Below, one piece after another: positions 6,297-6,409 of a DNA stretch of 6,409 bases. Each line of letters begins with the position of its first letter. Position 1 is the first letter of the stretch. The stretch comes from Chloroflexota bacterium. Its GTDB lineage: Bacteria > Chloroflexota > UBA6077. The notes under the pieces were generated by a model. The model saw only the letters and a list, made by a program, of their open reading frames with translations, made no database searches and had not been told where the DNA came from. The DNA lies in assembly GCA_023380955.1 (NCBI GenBank), contig JAMCTB010000065.1:1-6409 (forward strand). Reading direction: 5' to 3'. The translations under genes were made by a program, and so were the position numbers.

Positions 6297-6409
6297 TCAG
6301 TCCACGAACACAGTGTCCGCCTCTTTGACGTCCGGCGCCCCGGCGTAGCAGTAAACCCACTCGGCCGTCTCGGTGCCCACGTTCTCCAGCCCGTGGATCT
6401 CCCCCAAAG
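6297..6409 (-). CDS. Cupin-domain protein, C-terminal 36 residues only (5' part outside window)
   Basis: Read on the minus strand from the window edge to the TGA at 6297-6299, the frame encodes 36 residues. They include G-x-x-H-x-x-x-N (Gly codon 6402-6404, His codon 6393-6395, Asn codon 6381-6383), the core of cupin motif 2. The WVYCYAGAPD that follows resembles the last beta strand of small single-domain cupins, and the chain ends with TVFVD. The motif histidine is a usual metal ligand in this family. The gene runs toward the TRAP operon and leaves 97 bases between the two stops. Small cupins of this kind are often found next to catabolic genes, but function cannot be stated from this fragment. 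Confidence 0.7.
   Translation of the reverse strand, partial: LGEIHGLENVGTETAEWVYCYAGAPDVKEADTVFVD

Overview
The window is GC-rich bacterial DNA. It holds the 3' part of an insertion sequence, a five-gene co-directional cluster with the layout of a TRAP-transporter catabolic operon, and the 3' end of a convergent gene. The solute-binding protein is a lipoprotein with a twin-arginine-type N-region, an LAGC lipobox and a long Ala/Pro/Thr/Gly linker. This style is common in Chloroflexota, so that phylum is my best guess, but it is inferred from style and not from a marker gene.

Positions 1-1430 (approximate): the right-hand part of an ISKra4-family element. The transposase reads well at the protein level (N-terminal zinc ribbon, acidic catalytic residues, GSGTVES block). 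It is split over three frames by two single-base shifts about 36 bases apart, so it is annotated as a pseudogene. Its 5' end lies outside the window. Just past the transposase, near the likely end of the element, is a good sigma70-type promoter pointing at the next operon.

Positions 1560-6199: dctP, dctQ and dctM encode a complete tripartite TRAP carboxylate transporter. They are followed by a 320-residue metalloenzyme of the M29 aminopeptidase / NicX (2,5-dihydroxypyridine 5,6-dioxygenase) superfamily, and then a cyclase-family (kynurenine-formamidase-like) metal hydrolase. Gaps are short: 45 bases, 2 bases, 16 bases, and a TAATG overlap between the last two genes. This points to one transcript and translational coupling of the two enzymes.

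Positions 6200-6409: a short intergenic stretch with several small hairpins but no T-tract, then the last 36 codons of a minus-strand gene whose end carries cupin motif 2.

Working model (inference): the TRAP system imports an organic acid, possibly an aromatic or N-heterocyclic carboxylate. The NicX/M29-like enzyme and the cyclase-family hydrolase then act on it or on its products. A ring-opening step followed by amide or formamide hydrolysis would fit, but the substrate cannot be read from the sequence.
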